A stretch of 64,000 nt of DNA from Pseudo-nitzschia pungens (GCA_037355855.1 CM074762.1:2852001-2916000); one strand, 5' to 3'. Counted from the first letter of the stretch, positions 33,782 through 46,214 are shown. Translations and numbers: made by a program. The notes: generated by a model not told the origin, from the sequence alone.

Positions 33782-35238
33782 ATGAGCAATCGACGGAGAA
33801 AGGAAAAGGAATCGTGTTGCACGTGGCCCAGAATCTTGGTCCTGGTTGTTCTGCTGATCGCGGGAGGTGTTTGTGTGTGGTGGTTCGTGCCTTGGGACGC
33901 AACCATCAACAAGGTTCTCAACAACGTCGAAGGCGACGAGGGCAACGGATCCGGTGGAAGCAACGGGGGCATCGGAGGCGACGGCGTTCCGAACACGATA
34001 ATACCGCTCAAGGAAGCAACTCTCGCGCCCAGTGCGGCACCGAACTACGACTTCCTCCAGTGCAATGCCGGGGGCACCCAGTCGAACTGCTGCAACGGAC
34101 TCGAGGGTCTCTGCGATCTGCGGGTGAACGAAATCTTGTACGCCACGCTCCACAACGGAATGGCTACCTTCGAGGACGGATTTTTGTTCGGACCCAACCA
34201 CAAATACCAGCTCGAGGGAGCTCTGGAGGCCGGATACCGCGGACTCAATCTCGATATTTGCAATTGCGGTGGAGAGGTCATTTTTTGCCACGGTGAGTGT
34301 CATTATTTCACACCGTTTCCTCCTGCGTTGAATATTGTAAGCGGAACCACGGACGTGTCGCTGAATTCTATCCGATCGGTCTTTTTTTTCTTTCTTTGGC
34401 TAGGAATCTGCGCCCTCGGACCGAGGAAGATTACGGATGTGATGAGAAGCGTGAATAAATTCCTTGACGAAAACCCCACAGAGGTAATTGTGTTTGTGTA
34501 CCAGGTCGATAATGATGCGGGGCAAGATGTTGATTTGAACCAATTCTACGATCAATTGTTGTTGGTCGATGGATTTTTGAACAAACTATACGTTCACCCC
34601 GGTGCCGGCGTTCCCTGGCCCACCTTGGGACAATTGACCGATCCAGAATTCAACAAGGTAAACATCGAACGAATTTTCCAACTCGAGTGCTCGCATGCGT
34701 CATTCATTCAAAAAATTGTGGAGCGTTTGACAACCGCTAACGAATTGCGGTGCACCGTTCCACTTGATTGTTCATTATTATTATTTGTTTGTTGTATCAC
34801 CATTCGCAGCGCGTCGTGATGTTCCACTACGGTGGCCCAAACTGCAACCTCGATCCACCAGCATGCCCCGATGGTTTGCATCTATACTACAATTATGGGT
34901 CGGACAATTACTGGGAGCACTTGAATGTCGCAAGCATCGAAAACAGATTGAATTCTTGCGAGTTGACAATCAACGGGATCAACAGGAACGATTTTGTCGG
35001 ACTGAATAATTTTGTCTCTCCGCCATCCCAGACATCGGCGGAAAAGGTCAATGCATACTCCTCGGCGATGGATTACGTTGATACATGCACCGAACTTCTT
35101 TCAACGGACATAAATTTCCTCCTCGTTGATTTCTGGAGCGTGGGTGACGTGCCGAGAGTAACCCAGGACCACAACGCTGCTCTTATCCAACGACGACGAA
35201 CGCGAGAGCGCAATCTCCTTCGAACACATCCACAGTGA
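33782..35238 (+). CDS. Membrane-anchored PI-PLC X-domain phosphodiesterase
   Basis: Model join(33782..34292,34404..34657,34810..35238), 397 residues. The family holds PI-specific phospholipase C-like enzymes that fold as TIM barrels. After a basic N-terminus there is one hydrophobic segment (about 18-36, signal anchor) and a Gly/Asn-rich linker. The X-domain has the two catalytic-type His in ATLHNGMA and IFCHG, then DVMRSVNKFLDENPTEVIVF, a late MFHYGGP segment, and FLLVDFWSVGDVPRVTQDHN. Pairs of Cys (QSNCCNGLEGLCDLRVNEIL) precede the first His, as in related fungal and oomycete extracellular proteins. The introns are GTGAGT..TAG (111 nt) and GTAAAC..CAG (152 nt). Intron 1 is a multiple of three and has no stop. 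No Y-domain or C2 domain is present, so this is not a signalling eukaryotic PLC. Confidence 0.85.
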
Positions 35239-35568
35239 CCGAGGAACATTATTGAAGCGGAGTAACTACTATCATTTTAGAGATTCCAAGTTTGGATTAG
35301 AGATTACTCTACGTGTATTTGACCGCAAACAGAATAAATTGTGCTCAATAACATTAGCATTGAATGACTATTAATACCATACCTACAGATCATAGTGATT
35401 TAGCAATTCAAAGGAAATAGTTTATGTTATGAATAGAACAAAACTTCATTGAAATATAGTACTCATGATGTCTCATCTTGCACGGAGGTAAAATCATTGT
35501 GGCAGACAATTCATGATGTACACTTGACACCCTGGGTTTCCAAAACGGACCCCAAAAGTTGGATAGAT
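35239..35568. other. Tail-to-tail spacer
   Basis: 330 bp of AT-rich DNA with AATAAA at 35333-35338. I take it as 3' UTRs of the PLC-like gene and NDC80. Confidence 0.4.
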
Positions 35569-37641
35569 TCAATCGTTGTACCCTCTCGAAGTCTGCTCTT
35601 TCTCCGGGATTTTTATTTTTCCATACTTGGAACGACTTTCCTCTTTATACTTCCGAACCTCCGATATTTTGTCCATACAGAATTGATCATACTCTTTCAT
35701 TGCCAAGATTGCTCGATCTATTTCTTCACACACCGCAGCCTTTCTAGCTATGTTATCTTCTTCGTGCTGTTGCTTCAAAGACTCTAATTCTGTTACCTGT
35801 TGTTGGTACCGCGCAATCTGTTCTTCCAATGCAACAGGATCACGGAGTGATGCGACCTTCGTCTCGATGGATTCTGCCTCTCGCATCCGTACACCGAGCT
35901 TAGCATCTTGGGCCTCCCGTTCAGCCTCCATTGTTTCCTCGCATTTGTCGATTTTGTTTTCCACAATTCTGTGTCGCTCCAAAGCCTCTGTGAATGCCTC
36001 TTCACTCTTTTCCAATTTATCAAGAGCTTCCTGGTATTTCGACTTGGACTCAGCTGTCATTTTTGAATACTCTGTGTAGCATGGCGTCAACATTGGCTGT
36101 ATGTTCCCAGGTAGGTCGACACCGAGAAGCTTGGTTGGGTTCGGATCCAAGGCAGCATCTTTGTCGATGGATGCCATCATTTCAACATCTTTCGATGCCA
36201 TCATTGGCAATATTTTTAGATCTCCCGCATGAGAGTTGTAGTCAGACACTAAAGATTCCACTTCGCTCCAGAATTGCTCGATTTCTGACTCGATTTCCCA
36301 CAATTCACTACGTCGCTGATCTCTCAATGCGAATGCCCGCTCGAATGCTTCTTCATAACCCTTTTGTTCATTTTGCATCTTGTGAACATCTTCAATGGAC
36401 AATTCTTGGCTATTGATACTCTGTTTCAACTGCTCTACCTTGGATAAAATTGTTGTCAGCTTCTTACTTGTTTCTTCCAATTCGTTCGATTGGTCATTCT
36501 TTTTTTGCTTTAACTTTGTGACGTGTTGATCCATTTGATCAATTAAATCATGAAATTGCTCAAGATCTGTTGCATAACTATCGCGCTTTTTCATGAGGTC
36601 GTCGAGACTGTCAAGGGGAATGCGATGATAGATTCGGTTGCGTGTGAGCGGATTGATTCGGGAAGTGGGGTACAAACGGTAACATGTCACACTTCTTGCT
36701 TGAACAACTTACTCTTTATCACCAAGACTCAGATTGTTCATTTTTTCCACGACGGCACCATTTTGATCTGTCATTTGCTCAATCTCTTGCATGAGAATGT
36801 TGTCGTCACCTTCGAGCCGATCAGCCAATCTCATTTCTAGCTCCTCACGGAGTTTTTCGTCTCCCTTGAGAAAAGCCACGTACGACGCACTCAAGTACGA
36901 AAAGAAATATCGATCCGTTTTGATTTCTAGCTCTTCTACAGACTCGAACTGCCCACCATGGTTGTCGTCTTCGTCGGGTATCAAATTTTCCATGCATTGT
37001 AGGCGTTTGGCAAGCCAGGTAAGAGCTGCCAAAAGAGTTGGCCAGGTGTGGGGTGATCCGGCTGCGACCAATGCCGTCTTGCTTACGGCAAAGGGATATC
37101 CCATTGCCTTGAAATTCATCGCGATTTCGTCTTCTATTTTTAAGGTTCCGTCCTGAAAACTGGGATCGACACGGCGCAGCATAAAAGTGACAATGTTGCT
37201 GAAGTCTTTCCCCGACGGACGGGCAAGACTTTTCTGAGAAATGGGATGTTCGTATCCACTTTTTTGCAGGAATGCCAAGAGCTCTCTGATGCAGTCTTGT
37301 TGATAGGCTTTGTTCGAAATCGGTCGAGGATCCTGAATCGCCGGTGCACCCGGAGGCATCACCGATTGTCGGCGATCTCCTACGGTGCTCTGACGACGTG
37401 TATTCATGGCAGAAGATGCTCTTCGATTCGAGTCTTGCCTTACGGATGCAGGGGTGGGAGGGATCATGTTTTCTCTTCCGACGCGCGGTATCATCGAAGC
37501 TCGTCCGCGAGGAGGTCGCTTCACGGACCCATGAGCATGGCTGCTTGGATCCACGGATTGTCTGCGACTGTTGATGTTCGCATTTCCCAGGCCAACACCT
37601 CCCAAGGTCTGTCGTCGAGTACTAGCCCCGGTGCGCTGCAT
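35569..37641 (-). CDS. NDC80: Kinetochore protein NDC80/HEC1
   Basis: Model complement(join(35569..36607,36713..37641)), 655 residues, with a 105-nt phase-2 GTAAGT..CAG intron. NDC80 is the microtubule-binding subunit of the outer kinetochore. The first 100 residues are basic and Ser/Arg-rich with repeated RRQS/RRAS sites, like the Aurora-B-regulated tail. Residues about 108-235 form the calponin-homology domain, including DPRPISNKAYQQDCIRELLAFLQ, VTFMLRRVDPSF and AAGSPHTWPTLLAALTWLA, the NDC80 hallmark. The rest is coiled coil, with a low-coil stretch around 450 that may be the loop. The C-terminal part ends in a short charged tail. Length fits human HEC1 (642). Confidence 0.93.
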
Positions 37642-38459
37642 ATTGTTTTGCTGAATTCCCTTTCACTTGACAATGGGAGTCTTGTTCTATTGGATTCAAA
37701 AAAGAAGTTAAAGTTTGAGGTTGCTGGGCGCTGATTTTTGATTCCCATCGTTGTTCCGTGAACGAGCCAACGATGAAGGCAGAGGTAAAACTCTCGGTTT
37801 CGATCACGACATCATCATGATTGATATTCATTCATGACGATGAGCGTGACCAAAAACTTGATTTTGAATTCTCGAACAGTGGGCACACGCGCGTATGCAT
37901 GGTTCTTCATTTTGGGGGTACTTCCTCGATTTTATTAATGAATTGGGGTACAATGCAAACTCTAGGGTTCAAAAATTTATTGGAATTTATGATACGTAGT
38001 ACCGGTAGGTTACGTACGAAGTCAGGGAGCTAGAGTACTAGGAGTAACTTACGCACTTCTACAAGTATTGGTACGAGTACTTGTACACTGTACACATAAC
38101 TTGTACTGAATTGTAATACTAAGTTACTTGCAGAAATGTTTAGATCAATACCAACCGCGATGTACAAAACCTCGGTCGAAGTCTCGATTCGCGGTCATCA
38201 GAAATGAGAAAATTTGTGGGCAAGATTTTCAATTTCAGTCGTTACTGGTCATGGATTTGGAAGGCCATTGGGGCATAGAGGTGCTGTTACAGTGTCAACT
38301 CCAAGCTCTAAAAGTGGGCAGCTTCTAAGCACCGAACAGTTATAGCACGGGCAACTTCCGTGCCGAAACGATTCATTCCGACCCATTCTTGACTGGTTGG
38401 GTGAAGCCTCTTTCGTTCCCACCGACGAACCTCGTTTTCCGACAAACAAAAAAGAAAGG
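37642..38459. promoter_or_regulatory. Head-to-head spacer between NDC80 and the polytopic protein gene
   Basis: About 0.8 kb. The middle (37990-38125) is rich in GTAC, TACTTG and GTACC words. No gene is seen. Confidence 0.4.
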
Positions 38460-41400
38460 ATGCCTCCACCGCCACCGCCGCCACCGCCCCCTCCTCCTCC
38501 ACCCCCACCTCCGGGGACCACGACGAGGCGACGGAATGGTGGGAGCACTTATGCACCCTCGAGCTATTCTCGGCCCCCACCTCCGCCGCCCCCACCTCCT
38601 CAGCCGATCCCTGCCGCATCTCAGTTTGCGTCTCCTTCGGTGGCGAAGCGTCCGACTTTTGCTTCGCCACCCGCACCGGCGCACGAGCCATACGGCAGAG
38701 TCCAGGTCCCGTCGTATTCCTATTCCGATATGTCGCACCGGAACAAAAGTGCCGAGATGCAGAGCGCGTCGCCTTACGTATTGCCACCCGCAACGGCCAG
38801 AGTCGACCCGACATCGAAGCCGGCAGAAAAACGATCTTCCGTGTCTGGCAAAACCAATTACCAGTATGAACACAACGCCGTCACTTTGTCGTTTCTGGTG
38901 CCGGCCTTGGTCTCTATATTGTGGTGGCACGACTCGATTGTTGTTCTGCAGGCATTTCTGTTCATCGCTTTGGGTCTGTACGCATTGGATTTGTTGAATT
39001 CACGAGACGGTCTGGCGACGGGAGCGTGGATCGCGGCAGTGGCGATGGCAATTGCCAGCGGTTATGGTGCTCTGCAGCAAGACGACGAAGTACCTGTCTC
39101 GGATATTGCTATGATGCGATTTCTATTGCAATTGGCGGTAGAAGGAATGTTGTTTTGTGCATGGGTGAGTGAAAGATTGCCGAGAGTGGCGATGGAGCGT
39201 TTGGAGCGCTCAACTCTGTCGTGTGCTTTCGTTCCGAAGAGCTTTCGAAACAATAACTCACCTGTTTAAAACGATTGCAGGCTTGTTGGATCACGTTGCA
39301 GTTTGGTTGGTTGTATACCGAGCTTCCAGCATTAGCTTTCGGAATGGAAGTGACGTTGCACTCGCTAGTGCCTCCGGTCTGTTCAGGAATTTTGACGAAT
39401 CATTTGATGAGGGTTCTTTTGGATTATTGGGGAATGGATCGCGTTGGTACTATCGCACCAATGGCATTCGCTGTGTTTATGTTTTTGGGCATGTTTGGTG
39501 TAGGGTGCACCCTTTCTTCGGTCGAGTTCAGAAAAGATTCAGGAACCGATGCTTCGAGTTTCAGCATTACATCATTTAGCGCTCAGATGCACACGATGGT
39601 TCTACTTTTAGTACCCGGAATGATGCATGTGCTTATATTTCGGGAAAGAATTATAAGCCGATACACTTCTTTCGATGACTTGTACGACCTGGCTATTGTT
39701 TGGACAGTTCCCTACCTCCTGCAATGTCTCATTCTTACCTTATTGGAAGAAAGTCCATATTCTTTGCCAAAATTTCTGTTTCCAAGAACAGGTATTTCAA
39801 CATTACGAGGTACTTTTGTGCCGGCAGTCGCCAGTCTAGTGGCCTCATTTGCAATGCAACAACGCTATCTGATACCACTTTGCAACTCCATTTCATATGG
39901 ATTCAACGGCCACGACATTCCACCTACATGGATTGTATCATCATACTTGTCAGCTTCATCGTTATCGGCTTTATTTGCATTGTGGATTTGGGGCAGGGTT
40001 TCGTCTGTGACGAACGAGGTTTTCTTCGGAGAGTATCACGAAGATGTTGTCCAGCTATCTATCTCGGTATCGGGCATGTTACTTGGTAGAGCATTTGGAT
40101 TTCCTTGGAGTTTGACACCGCTTCCAATCTTAGCGTTCCTGGGGCTAAGTGTATGGGCGACAACGAAAATGATGCGATATCTCTGCATATTCCTCTTTGT
40201 TGTGCACTCGACGGGTGTGGTGGTTTTCAGCTACAGGTTTGCCGGAATCAATATAACAATGCCTCTGGCGATTCCTGGCGTTGAGACTACTCTTATTCGG
40301 TTCGGAACAGCCGAAGTATTTTGTTCTATTCTCATTGGCCTCGTCGTGGGATTTGTGACCCGTCCATCGGGAGGAATAGGTTCATCGCTCTTGAAGCGAT
40401 TTGATGTTCCGGGTATTATCCTTGTCACTTATGCCCTATTACTGACAATATTGGAGGTGACACTATTGCATCAAGCACTACCTGAAAACATTCCCAGCCG
40501 GGAAGTCGACACCGATATCGAAGATTCAAACTTTGTGTATGATCATGCGAGTGCAATAATTACAAGTTGCCTTCTGGTTGGGGCAGCCGCGTGCACGAAA
40601 CGGTCCAATATGATTTCGCAACCAATGTATCTCGCGACGCTTGCAGTTGCAATCGGGAAAGGCATAGCAGTTTACATCGATGCGAGTGAATCTGATAGTA
40701 AGATTCGATCGCAACGAGGCGAAGAACGGCTCGCAGAGCGCCTCCTGTACAGAGCATTGATAACTTCCGGGCTTATTTTTGTAATGCTAGCACCCAGTGC
40801 GATTTTGAAACCAATCCACGTGAAGAGGGGGTCGAAGTACTACAGAACGTCATCTGACGGCAAGCTCATTTCTTCCATCCCATCAGCCGCATTTCGAAAC
40901 ATTGCATTATATTGCATATTCTTCCTACCATTAATCTTGATCGCTTCTGTCCCTATGGTACTAAGCCCTTTGGTTATGGCGTTATCAAGTCACTACAATC
41001 TTGGGGCTTACTACAACATGGCATTACCGTTGTCGGAGATTGTTGGGTGTGCATTGTCATTATGGGGTATCGCAAGTTTATACATGGTAAATCATTATCT
41101 CCCAGATGGTGGTGGCGAAACGTGGAAGAAAGTAGCAGCCCTCACTCTGTTGATGGGCGTGGGCATCGCAGTGTCTGCTCCCACGGTACCAGAATGGTTA
41201 ACTGGTGAAAATGATCTTGGTATTTCGAATCCGTACGCTGGTATTTCGAGTCTAGGAACATTTCTCGCGGCCCAAGGTCACAATAGAACCGGTGGTTGGG
41301 GCATCCTGTCAGCATCGTTTGCAACTCTACTCGCAATAACTGGTCCTTTCGAATTGCGCGAAAGACGACATCCCTCTGGAAGAAGAGACAAGACTCTATT

Positions 41401-42577
41401 CTTGCGTTTGATGATGTTCAGTTTGATGTTCGGTTGTGGAATATCTTGGTTCATAACCGTCTTAAGTATGAGCGATGCGGACTTCTTGACGCTAGCTATC
41501 ATCACTCTGGCATCGATGGTATTGTCTTTCTTTGGGACTGTGACTTGTGTTCTCGGATACTTTATTGAGCTGGAGGAGTTTGATGAAGTGGTCGACATGG
41601 CAAAAATCAGCTTTGGAGCATTTCTATTGTTCCTTTTCGTGACTTGTGTACCAAGTTATTTCTTTCCATCTGCATCGGCGAATCTCTTCGCACCAGGAGG
41701 GTGCCTGTCGACGTATCTTATTGTCGCAGCTTTTGTGACCATGTCGTTGACACTCGCCCTTCGTTCAAGATCATCGAAGAATCAGGCATCCAGGAGCATC
41801 GGCAACCTGAGCTGCATTGCTTGCTATGTACTTGCCGTCATCAATCTTTTCGGGAGACTTGGCGTAGCTGGGTTAGATTCCGAACTTGGGTTGACGGTTT
41901 TCATGGGAATTCCGACTTCTCTCTTTGGAACTCTGTGCATCGCTCCAATTCTTCTGGCGTTGGAGGGGGAAGTCACGGCGGTAGATCGCGGTCGAATTTC
42001 ACGAGTTTCTGGCGCAACAAAGAAACCGACGAGGGTTTCAGGAATCACGATGAAAAATCTCAACGCATCAAACCATTTTGTTCCTCCAATTGTCGGGACC
42101 ATGATCGTCTTTTATTTGGTAGGATGTTATACGATATTTTTGCGCGGCTCTCCCTGGCTCGAATTCCTAGTTTTTCAAATAACTACGGCAATTCCGCAAC
42201 CGACTGTTTTGGGAAAGCCAAAGGATGATCTTTTGTTGATGGCAGAAAAAGTGACGTCGAGCAGCCAAGCGTACACCATTTCAAATAGTCTTCAGGGCTC
42301 TGGTTTTTGGACTTCAACGATTCAAATGGGACCAATACTTCATACCGCCGGCTTGGTTGCTACAATACCAAGCGCATATTTGCTCATAACCGAACTTTGG
42401 TATGGAGTGAAACGATCAAAATTCTTGGTATTCCTCTTTCTACCCCTGAATGTCGTCCCCCTGGTTGTCTCTCAAGGTACACCAAGCATTCGCGCTATAA
42501 GCATCATGTCATTGTTTGGAGGGATCATACAACTCTGCACATCGAAGCAACAGAATCGTTCTCACATGAGACTTTGA
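38460..42577 (+). CDS. Large polytopic membrane protein with polyproline N-terminus, unrecognised family
   Basis: Model join(38460..39164,39281..42577), 1333 residues, with a 116-nt phase-0 GTGAGT..CAG intron that joins two hydrophobic segments cleanly. I do not recognise the family. The N-terminal 150 residues are cytosolic in style: 17 prolines directly after the start Met, a second stretch of nine, then Ser/Tyr/Pro-rich sequence. From about residue 150 to the end the protein is mostly hydrophobic segments, roughly two dozen, separated by short loops; no nucleotide-binding motif, transporter signature or protease motif stands out. The longest hydrophilic loops lie near residue 580 (after KRGSKYYRTSSDGKL) and near residue 1140. 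The ATG is preceded by an in-frame open stretch without another ATG. It could be a transporter or scaffold. Confidence 0.8.
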
Positions 42578-43149
42578 AGACCACCATGTGATTCTTTCAT
42601 TACGCAATAAAATAATAATCGAGAGACGATTCGATTGCTATGATAAGTAAACATTATCATGAATAATAATAATATCAACACCAGTTTTTCAAGTAGCATA
42701 CTATAGTCACTCATTATAGACTTTTGAACCGCAATAACTCGGTAATTTACAATGCAGTAACCTACTGTCCCCTGGGAGAAAACACACGGTACATGCATTC
42801 TATTTGCGTTGGATTTTAATAGTCTCGGCCCCCCACAGTATTGTTGATGGAAGACTTGCCTTCCTCGCAGGCGAGAGCGGCAAGCTATCGACGACGCACG
42901 CACGCACGCACGTACCGGTGTTTTTCGTTGCGGGATGATTTAATTTTAGTTGTTGGAATGGGGAAGACTCGACGATGGCAAGAGGCGCGCTCAAAATGCG
43001 ATTCAGCGGCGCGAGCGGTGCCCACGATCGACCGCACGGCAGCGACCCGAGAATGAAAAACCAATGGGCACTCTCATTCTCCGTGGCGTTGCATCACAAA
43101 ATCCGTTCCGGGTGCTGGTATTGGTGTCGGTATTGGTATTGGTGTCGTT
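42578..43149. other. Tail-to-tail spacer
   Basis: 570 bp with an AATAAAATAATAATAA polyadenylation-like string at about 42606-42621 and a GCAC tetranucleotide run at about 42897-42912. Frames at its right end are antisense to the acidic tail of the next gene. Confidence 0.45.
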
Positions 43150-44551
43150 TTATTCCTTATCTTCCTCGCCATCCTCTTCCTCTTCGGCATCGCCTTTCTC
43201 TTCTTTGTCGTTTTCGTCCTCGTCGTCGCTGCTCTCGTCTTCGCTTTCGTCTTCGTCGTCATCATCCACCGATTCGACCGTTTCGGGTTCGCTTTCTTTC
43301 GTCGTTTCCTCGGATGGTGTCGTTTCGGTGCTGCTGCCGGTGCTGCTCTCGCTCTCGTCTTCGTTTTCCTGCGCCCTCGGATCCTTGAAGACCTCGGGCG
43401 TCTTGAAGGGTCGCTCCAGGTTGCGTCCCAGGACGTACACCTGGAAGAGCGGATGGTACGCGAGCTGCATCAACCCGTTGATGGTCGTCACCAGGAGGGG
43501 CTGCACCTGTTGCATCTTGAAATGCAGGAGCCACATGAGCGCCATGTTGAAGAGGATTCCTCCCTGCATGCTCATGGCCTGGCCCATGTCGTACTCGGCA
43601 ACGGTCGACTCCTTTTTGAGAAAGCTGGACGCCAGGTTCTTGACCATGTCGCTGCCGCCGCCCGCCTGTTGTTTTTCCAGTTGCGACGACAGCATGCTGG
43701 TGAGGGGATTGTCGACGTGGACCGGGGTTCGGTCGTTGTTCCGTTTGGCCATGACGCGGACGTAAAAGATAAAGGCCTGCTGGACCACGAGGTGCAGGAC
43801 GAACAGGAACCTGCGAACCAAGAAAACGACACAACGGAACGAATTGTCAATCCATCAATCCATCACGGTGAGAAGAGGAAAAGCAAAAAAAGTCGTTTGA
43901 ACCGTGGGTGGTTCTCGTTCGTTCCAATCCAACCCCCCCCTCCTTTTCACATAAACACACACACACGCACAAACCCCTCCCCTATGCATCTGGCACGCAC
44001 CGTATCAATCGAACCACCTTTGGGTTGAACATGTCGATTTTCCGGCTGAGAAGGATCGTTCCAAAGGTGGAATACATCTGGAGGCTGGGAGAAATGAAAT
44101 AGGGCTCCACGTATTCCTGCGTGGATTCCTCCTGGCTCCTGGATTTCTTTTTCAGTTGGTAGGCCAGGACGGTGTCCTCGGCTTCGTCCTCGGTTTCGTC
44201 GTCGTCGTAGTAATCCTCGTCGTCGCTCTCCTCCTCTTCCTCCTCTTCGTCGTCCTCGGTGGCATCGTCTTCGGATTCCTCGACCGTTGCTTCCTCGGCT
44301 TTCTCGTCGTCGTTCTCCTCTTTGGTTTTTTCCGATTCCGATTGCGATTCCGCTTCACCTCCGCGGAGCGTTAGAATCGATCGTTCCCGGAATGCCGACA
44401 TCCGCCGCTCGTCGCCCGATCTGCTGCGCGCGACCGAACCACAAAAGGAGGGAACCCTGGACGACAACGACGACTTTGACAACCAGGAGGCGTCGACCAC
44501 CAATACCACCAAGGCCATGAGGAGTAGGAAGGACGGAGTGTGTTTGTTCAT
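43150..44551 (-). CDS. SND3/PHO88-family ER-targeting membrane protein with acidic extensions
   Basis: Model complement(join(43150..43810,44001..44551)), 403 residues, with a 190-nt phase-2 GTGCGT..CAG intron. The core (about 165-345) matches yeast Pho88/Snd3, a component of the SRP-independent route into the ER: TFGTILLSRKIDMFNPKVVR (yeast LSRRIDMEDP), two membrane segments, STVAEYDMGQAM (yeast TTVRDYDL) and VYVLGRNLERPFKTPEVF (yeast GDLKRPFKAPSLF). Yeast Pho88 is 188 residues. This one adds an N-terminal signal-peptide-like segment (about 1-22), a linker with SILTLRGGEAES and a run of acidic residues, and a second acidic Glu/Asp/Ser tail of about 80 residues. The start is the ATG directly before the hydrophobic segment; an upstream in-frame ATG would bury the signal. 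Confidence 0.85.
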
Positions 44552-45298
44552 GATCGTGGTTTTTTGTTCGAGGATTGGATCAATCAACCTTTCTTCTGCT
44601 TCCTTTGCGATTCGTCTTGTGTGTGGAATAAGATGGCAGAGTCCTGTGGCTTTCTTTGCCCGTTGTGGTTGTGGTTGTGAACCGGGAAAATCAATTACAG
44701 GTTCCAAGTAATCTTGCGGTTGGTTGGTGGTAATCTTGTACCTTGTACGAGAATCATCGTACCTGGTACATACAACACCAGTAGAAAGTAGGTGATCGGA
44801 TGCCAGATTTTTTGGTTCTCGACCGAAAAGGATTGAATTCGAAAATCGGATCCTTGCTCATTGCGGAGGCCGGAGGATCATCGGTGGAGATGCCCGCGTG
44901 CGAGCGTGACGCGTGGCAATCCAAAATCAAAAACTACGGGAAATAATAAGATTTACGACGTACTACGTAAAAGTTAAGGTCTTCACTATCTGGGAAAATC
45001 TGAAAACTAACAACAAACAATAACACCGTACGAAGTGTACCTTAAGGTTACCTTGCAATCACAACCAACTTGTCGAGAACGAAAGGAATGGTGAAATCCC
45101 ATCATGTCCATTGCCGGATCATTGCCAACCTGTGCTAAGCTACCCGTATACAACGAACGGAATATCCTGTCTTTATCCCATTTGCAGCACCAAACGGACA
45201 AGGCGGACATCGGGAAGACGGGAATCTAGCCGAGAATGGATGCACTGCTCGAGGTGGATTGTGACTGGGGAAAACGCGCAGCTTTATCAGGAAGCAAG
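44552..45298. promoter_or_regulatory. Spacer upstream of the SND3-like gene and of tRNA-Phe
   Basis: About 0.75 kb with GTAC-rich words near 44740-44770 and one AAGGTTAC at 45044-45051. No protein gene is seen. Confidence 0.4.
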
Positions 45299-45303
45299 GC
45301 CTT

Positions 45304-45347
<44 letters not shown>

Positions 45348-45371
45348 TGTGTTCGATTCACAGTCAAGGCA
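45299..45371 (+). tRNA. tRNA-Phe (anticodon GAA)
   Basis: 73 nt. The acceptor stem GCCTTGA pairs perfectly with TCAAGGC and the discriminator is A. The D arm has GCTCAGTTGGGAGAGC. The anticodon loop CTGAAGA carries GAA at 45332-45334. The T arm is CTGTG-TTCGATT-CACAG. There is no intron. The A box (TAGCTCAGTTGG) and B box (GTTCGATTC) are intact. Confidence 0.95.
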
Positions 45372-45385
45372 CTTCTGTTCTACGC

Positions 45386-45460
45386 TTCCGGTATGATGTA
45401 GGTGGTTAGCATACTTGCCTCTCACGCAGGATACCAGGGTTCGAGTCCCTGTACCGGAAC
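45386..45460 (+). tRNA. tRNA-Glu (anticodon CTC)
   Basis: 75 nt. The acceptor stem TTCCGGT pairs with ACCGGAA, discriminator C. The anticodon loop CTCTCAC carries CTC at 45421-45423. The T arm is CAGGG-TTCGAGT-CCCTG, and GGTGGTTAGCAT in the D arm is typical of tRNA-Glu. It lies 14 bp after tRNA-Phe on the same strand. One D-stem pair is mismatched. Confidence 0.9.
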
Positions 45461-45461
45461 T

Positions 45462-45559
45462 TTTTGCGCCAATGACTTCCGTGCATAACCCCTGTTTTCT
45501 CTGTCATTCATTTTGCGCCAATGTCTTCCATACATTTCCTCTGTTTTCTCTGTCATTCA
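45462..45559 (+). repeat. Tandem direct duplication, 2 x 49 bp
   Basis: The copies 45462-45510 and 45511-45559 both start TTTTGCGCCAATG and end CTGTTTTCTCTGTCATTCA. I count six differences in 49 positions. Confidence 0.9.
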
Positions 45560-46188
45560 AATTGATAGCTTCCACTTCCGCTGCCGCAGAATCCGTTGTT
45601 TCCCCTCATCCTCGCTCTTCACGTGCGACATTCGATGGCATCGTAACGGCGGCAACACCATGGTGCGACGCGGGGTATCACGGTCTAGCGGAGCCATCAG
45701 AGTGCTGCACCGACACCGTATTGTGTTTGTGTGTTTGTGTGTTTGTGATACGTTGCGATCACCTACCCCATGCGGGTGCCGCAAGATTTGTGTTCTTGGC
45801 GAGTGAGTCGAATTGCAATGCCTTGGTCTGCACACCGTGTTTGTCTTGATTGAAAGTCACTTTCGCAAACTAAAACGGAATGGAATGGACCGCAAAAACG
45901 CCGGAGAAAGTCCGCGATGTAGTGTCGTGCGATGCGATGTCATGCGATGCGATGTCATGCGATGCGACGGATGGAGCACCCAATCGCAGCATCGATTGCA
46001 TGCCTCGCCTCGCCTCGCCTCGCCTCGCTTCGCCTTCCCTCACCGCCTCTGCGTTCTGCCTCTGTGCCAAACGGGAGTTAAAAAATTCCTTGTCGGCAGA
46101 GGGTCCAGAGTTCCGGGAGATTGTTTCACCAATCCGTTTCATGCATGGTGGTGCGAAGTGCGTATCAATGCGCGTGTGGTGGTGGTGT

Positions 46189-46214
46189 GTATGTATGTAT
46201 GTATGTATGTATGT
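46189..46214. repeat. TGTA tetranucleotide repeat
   Basis: About six copies of TGTA/ATGT, followed at 46218-46235 by TTCG units. Confidence 0.9.

Noticed and set aside
42950..43765. 271-codon Ser-rich plus-strand frame
   Set aside because: Antisense of the acidic Asp/Glu/Ser tail of the SND3-like protein.
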